NCBI RefSeq assembly: GCF_036588685.1
Contig: NW_026963296.1
Location: forward strand, 992,001-1,056,000
Source of the DNA: Mytilus trossulus
Taxonomy: Eukaryota > Mollusca > Bivalvia > Mytilida > Mytilidae
Direction: 5' to 3'
DNA: 64,000 nucleotides
Part shown: positions 44,401 through 64,000 of the stretch, piece after piece
Layout of the letters: each line of letters opens with the position of its first letter
How positions within the stretch are numbered: the stretch's first letter is position 1
Notes under the pieces: model-generated
The model's input: the letters and a program-made list of their open reading frames with translations, nothing else
Database searches by the model: none
What the model was told of the DNA's origin: nothing
Made by a program: the position numbers and the translations under genes

Positions 44401-47344
44401 CGTAGCCCCCTCTGTTTTAAACACTGTGTTGTTTTCCACAAATGTATACTTGGCTGGAGAGATGGACCAACATACCTTAACGTAGCGCCCTCTGTTTTAA
44501 ACACTGTGTTGTTTTCCACAAATGTATACTTGGCTGGAGAGATGTCTAAGTCTTGTTGAGATAATCTTTGGAATTTTGATACAATGGTCTCTTGAGCTGT
44601 AAATATAAAAAAAAAGACATATATTACTCAATAATAGTATGGATGGATGGATGGATAGAGTGGTGTTTCAAGTCCTGCTGTAAATATTGCATGCATTTCA
44701 GGACAAGATCATGTATAGCATAGTCAATCTGGGGTAATGTTTGGTTTAGTCTAAACATATTTCATATTGTTCAAAATGGACAAATTGATTAGACACATGT
44801 TTTTTCAACTTTTCTTAAATACCTATACATATTTATTTACGTAAAGATATAAGTGTAATGTTCTCTTACATAAGTAAACTTGTAAGATATGATTTTATTT
44901 TCAAGGTTTGAATAATCTCCACCAAAATTTACTTATAAATACAAGTAATTTGTTTTTTTAAAACGCCTTAATATCCACCTTTTATTGCAAAAACTCAGGG
45001 AGGAAAGCTATTAAACACAGATAATAATTATTTGTGCAAAGTCTTGAAAATTGCTTGCTAAAGGCATGTAAATGAACAATTTTTTTTAGATAACCTACTA
45101 ATATGACATTTTTATTGTTAACATGGTTGATGGAATTATACATTTTATAAACAGTAAAATTGAGAAAGGAAATGGGGAATGTGTCAAAACGACAACAACC
45201 TGACCATAGAGCACACAACAACTGAAGGACACCGTAGGCGTCCTTCAGCTGGCCCCTACAAAATATGTATACTAGTACAGTGATAATGGACGTTATACTT
45301 AAATCAGAATTTTACACAAGAAACTAAAATTAAAAATCATACAAGACTAACAAAGGCCAGAGGCTACTGACTTTGGACAGGTGCAAAATAGCAAAGACAA
45401 TAATACACTGACTGCATACTTGAGCAATGTAGTCAAAATAAGACATACTTACTTAACATTTTGGTAAAAAAATAAAATCTTTATGTCTTTTAAAGAGATA
45501 TAACTCTACCTCCAAAATAATATATCTGCATGTTACAGTAAATAAAAAAAAAATTGAACAAAGATTAATCCTGACTGACAACTAGTACATTGTCTGTAGC
45601 TGTAAATTTATCAAGTTCATTTTACTTTGATATCCTTACTTGCTTCAAATTGTTTTTTTGACTTTCCCAAAACCGTGACTGATCCAGAAATATTCATAAA
45701 AGAGGGACCGCCGGGGGTAGGGGCTGCGCTCAGTCATGATTCAGTGATTCCCTATATAAACAACCAAATGTTTGCCTCAAAAGGAGGTGCAGCCACTTGA
45801 AAACTCTCTAAATCCGCCTCTTTAGAATGCATGTATTATATATTTATTCTTTTCTTTTTCTAGAGATTAAATATAATAATTACATTATAATTATAATTAC
45901 ATTTTGTGACTTGGTTACACACATCCTGAACACTTCCACAATGGTCAGCATGCCAATGAGTTATAATTATTTCCTGTATGCCACATTTGTGTTGTGATAA
46001 GGCGTTCTGTAAATTCTTGATGTAATCAGGTGTTCCTGGGTCTGTGGTATCCAACAATATTCTCCTAAAATTATATGAAATCAAATGTATGTGATGAAGG
46101 ATATGTAAATGAGACAAAAATATTACAAAGATATAATACATGTATAACGATCAACATATATGCTAACATTGAATTAACACAGTTTTAATCGCCACTGGAC
46201 ATTAGGCAAACAACAATAAATCTATCTTATAAACACCTGAGACACTAATGAAGAACCTATGATGCTATTACGCAAAGAAAGGACAAGAATATTATTTGTT
46301 AAGTTCTAATTACTTTTTACTTAAATATATGAACAGCAGAGTTCAAACAAAAGTTAATAGAATGTTTTAATTATTATCTTTATCATTTTTTAAGTTTCTA
46401 ACACATTGTAACATGACTTTTAAACATAGTCACATTGCTGCTGCCTGAAAGAATTTAATTTTGTTTGGTCATTGTTGGTATCATTTGATAGTTTAAATGA
46501 GTGCCACATGTGGAGCATGATCTGCTTACCATGCTTACCCTTCTGGAGTACCTGTGATCACTACAAGTTTTTGGTAGGGGTCGCGTTGCTTAGTCTTTAG
46601 TTTTCTATGATGTCTTCTGTACTTTTATTTGCCCATTTGTCATTTTATTTTTAGCCATGGCGTTGTCAGTTTATTTTCTATCTATGAGTTTGACTCTCCC
46701 TGTGGTACAATGTATCTTTCATCCCCTTTTTTCGATATGATCTGATAAATAAATTGCTGATCCTGTGTCTATGCTTTGCTGAAAAGGATCAATTCTACTT
46801 TCTGTCTTGATACATGAAAATGATCCTGCTCAGGCTGTTGTAATGATTTGGCATATATGATCAATTTTATAAGTTGATATACAACCAATCAAATAGAACC
46901 ATTTCGGTTTTTTTGGTTACTATCTTCTTGTGTTGAATCTGAGCCTACTACAACACATTATAGTAGTCTCAGGTTGGATATATATATATACTCTCAACTA
47001 TTTGCCACTGTACATTAAGTAAGCGATATTCTGAGTTCACACAGCCAGGTTCAAATATCATCCTGTGCTAGGCCAAGTTTGAACTTCAACATGTTCTAGA
47101 TGTCAGATGTAGAACATTTAGGCTAAAGCATATACTTAGTACTGCAGTGTAGCCTAGATAAATTATATAATTTTGATAATCAGTGTAATATTTTATTGAA
47201 ATTTCACCTGTCACCTTTACCAATCAAGTAGGAATTTGTGCCTTGTAAAGTCATTGGTCTTGCATTGCATCCTAATATTCTGACTACACGTTCTGACAGT
47301 TTTTCTATTTGAGGAAGTGGAGCTAATTTCACTGAAGATGCCAT
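38490..47344 (-). CDS. LACTB2: Beta-lactamase-like protein 2 (metallo-beta-lactamase-fold endoribonuclease)
   Basis: Six minus-strand exons join in frame: 47344-47208 (start ATG), 46064-45901, 44596-44476, 41383-41281, 39542-39321 and 38571-38490. The protein opens '[20 protein letters not shown]' and continues '[14 protein letters not shown]', then the zinc signature THWHADH (about residues 81-87). Next come '[20 protein letters not shown]', '[16 protein letters not shown]' and 'IYPSHGSVI'. It ends with a winged-helix-like tail ('[19 protein letters not shown]'). All metal ligands expected of the family (HxHxDH, the H of PGH, the D of SGD, the H of SHG) are visible. Vertebrate LACTB2 is a mitochondrial single-strand endoribonuclease. 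After 38490 either a donor (gtacag) leads to an unfound last exon, or translation runs on for four residues to a TAA at 38476-38478. About 257 residues are visible against about 288 in human. The exon 2 donor (aaaatgtaatt) is weak. Confidence 0.92.
39680..39742 (-). repeat. Short R2 fragment in LACTB2 intron
   Basis: 'ggtcttttgtagatagttgtctcattggcaatcataccacatcttctttttta' is the reversed start of R2. Confidence 0.65.
40161..40318. mobile_element. MITE-like inverted repeat (158 bp) in LACTB2 intron
   Basis: The left arm 'agtataactaatcgacgtatttgaatatcaaaaataagac' pairs with the right arm 'gttttcttattttttatattaaaatacgccgattagttatact'. The centre also pairs in part ('gaccgaacg' with 'cgttcggtt'). 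Confidence 0.75.
40696..40975 (+). repeat. Dispersed repeat R1 in LACTB2 intron
   Basis: It is nearly identical to 11785-12050 over 'acaacagccgaaggcaaccaatggg', 'cccgcacccgtaggtgtccttcag' and 'ggctcctgacttgggacaggcgcaaaattg'. Confidence 0.85.
41690..44545 (-). repeat. 80-bp tandem array made from LACTB2 exon 3 and its 5' splice site
   Basis: About 35 copies of an 80-bp unit fill the intron after LACTB2 exon 3. On the gene's strand each unit contains the last ~66 bp of exon 3 (encoding '[16 protein letters not shown]') followed by the donor 'taag|gtatgttggtcc'. Only the copy at the high-coordinate end (44476-44596) has the rest of exon 3 and a true acceptor ('tttacag'). Reading through from exon 3 gives an in-frame stop within two units, and 80 is not a multiple of three, so the array should be intronic. 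Units differ by a few bases (for example 'tagcgccc' or 'tagccccc'). Confidence 0.95.
45155..45395 (+). repeat. Dispersed repeat R1 in LACTB2 intron
   Basis: It begins 'aaaattgagaaaggaaatggggaatgtgtcaaaacgac' and ends 'acaagactaacaaaggccagaggctactgac'. An internal deletion removes the 'accaatgggtcttcaatg' part. Confidence 0.8.
46497..46740 (+). repeat. Dispersed repeat R3 in LACTB2 intron
   Basis: 'gtgccacatgtggagcatgatctgcttacc' .. 'agtttttggtaggggtcgcgttg' .. 'ttagccatggcgttgtcag' is the same order as the copies at 9388-9645 and 19630-19875. Confidence 0.75.
46985..47115 (+). mobile_element. Decayed SINE-like fragment in LACTB2 intron 1
   Basis: 'tatttgccactgtacattaagtaagc' resembles the SINE 3' body at 16735-16860. 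It is followed by 'cacagccaggttcaaatatcatcctgtgc', which may be a B-box-like relic. Confidence 0.35.
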
Positions 47345-47707
47345 TCTTCTATTTTTTTGTTAGATCACATGACAGTCATGTGACCTGACATTTTGGTTTA
47401 AAAATTTATGCTTTGTTGAATGATTTTGCTGGTTAAACTAAAAATAAAAATACTATACTGAAAGTAATCTTTATTGAGGAAATAGAAAAATAATCAGACA
47501 AGGTTGGCAAATTGTCGGAAACTTATAAAAATCATTTCAACGTTTGAAAGATGACACATTGTGTCTGTAGAAAAAGCTTTTCATTGAACACGAATGACTT
47601 TCCTGATTTACTTCCGGACAAGACGAAAACATCAGAACTTTCATTGTTTTCACTTATAAACTTTTTTCCATGAATCCAGACGGATAGTAGACCATTTATT
47701 CTTCAAA
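47345..47707. promoter_or_regulatory. Shared promoter region between LACTB2 and STK3
   Basis: The two start codons face away from each other across 363 bp, so transcription must start in both directions from this interval, minus short UTRs. An ETS-type site ACTTCCGG lies at 47610-47617 and an E-box palindrome at 47365-47383. No clear TATA box is seen in a useful position. ETS sites and lack of TATA are usual for bidirectional housekeeping promoters. Confidence 0.65.
47365..47383. promoter_or_regulatory. Palindromic double E-box (TCACATGAC A GTCATGTGA)
   Basis: The 19-bp sequence is a perfect palindrome around one central base. Each half contains TCATGTGA/TCACATGA, the M-box-like E-box bound by bHLH-zip factors of the MITF/TFE/USF group. 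It lies about 20 bp upstream of the LACTB2 start codon. Function is inferred from the motif only. Confidence 0.45.
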
Positions 47708-63784
<16,077 letters not shown>

Positions 63785-63945
63785 ACTAAATTTTGACAGT
63801 ACGATTCTGTATATATTATACATGTGATAAAAAATGGAAGAGTATTTGATTTTGAAATGTAGTAAAAATCAGCACAGTGCATTTTTTTAGAAAAAATCTG
63901 TTTATACCAATAAGATTTATTACATACAATGCATATAGATGTTCA

Positions 63946-63951
63946 AATAAA
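63946..63951 (+). terminator. Poly(A) signal AATAAA of STK3
   Basis: The hexamer lies 162 bp after the STK3 stop codon in 'gttcaaataaagtcg', followed by AT-rich text. It is the nearest canonical signal. Confidence 0.6.
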
Positions 63952-64000
63952 GTCGAATGAAAAGGCCAGATTAATAAAAAAAAATAATGCAAACCAAATT

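Noticed and set aside
45700-45835. Possible small hAT-like element ('gatccagaaatattcataaaagagggaccg' to 'aaatccgcctc')
   Set aside because: The ends are only loosely complementary and no target duplication is visible, so I did not list it.

Overview
The window is animal nuclear DNA: AT-rich, with short GT..AG-bounded exons in long introns and very dense repeats. Several dispersed repeats (the 'gatgtggtatgattgccaatg' family, the 'tttatgccccacc' family, tRNA-derived SINEs) and the divergence of the proteins point to a bivalve mollusc, most likely a marine mussel (Mytilidae). That species call is inference from recalled repeat content and was not tested by a search.

Four host genes can be reconstructed. 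(1) 3323-6322, + strand: the last three exons of an unidentified protein whose earlier exons lie upstream or outside the window. (2) 9719-17126, - strand, with a probable 5' noncoding exon near 21.1 kb: an odd-skipped-related (OSR) C2H2 zinc-finger transcription factor. Five coding exons are found and the last one is not located. (3) 38490-47344, - strand: LACTB2, a metallo-beta-lactamase-fold endoribonuclease, six exons. (4) 47708-63784, + strand: a complete 13-exon Hippo/MST kinase (STK3/STK4 type, 481 aa) with kinase domain, TM-rich linker and SARAH domain. LACTB2 and STK3 are divergent and share a promoter region of about 360 bp. OSR and STK3 are also neighbours in vertebrates (human 8q22), so part of this order may be ancestral.

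Region by region: 1-3.3 kb holds two small inverted-repeat DNA elements and a SINE. 3.3-7 kb is the 3' end of gene 1, followed by a 49-bp array. 7-9.7 kb is repeats. 9.7-17.2 kb is OSR, with a 44-bp array and a 30/44-bp array in its introns, plus a LINE remnant. 17.2-26.3 kb is repeats and a Mutator-like remnant. 26.3-28.6 kb is a 3'-truncated hAT transposon with a spliced transposase. 28.6-38.5 kb is minisatellites, a probable hAT-like element and decayed tandem repeats. 38.5-47.3 kb is LACTB2, including an 80-bp array of about 35 copies. 47.7-63.8 kb is STK3, whose first intron carries a Helitron with complete ends.

The most unusual pattern is that three host genes carry tandem duplications seeded at an exon edge. 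The LACTB2 array repeats the end of exon 3 with its 5' splice site. STK3 intron 1 carries a 91-bp duplication of the exon 2 acceptor. The last 49 bp of gene 1, stop codon included, are repeated about ten times. No previously undescribed multi-gene system is evident.
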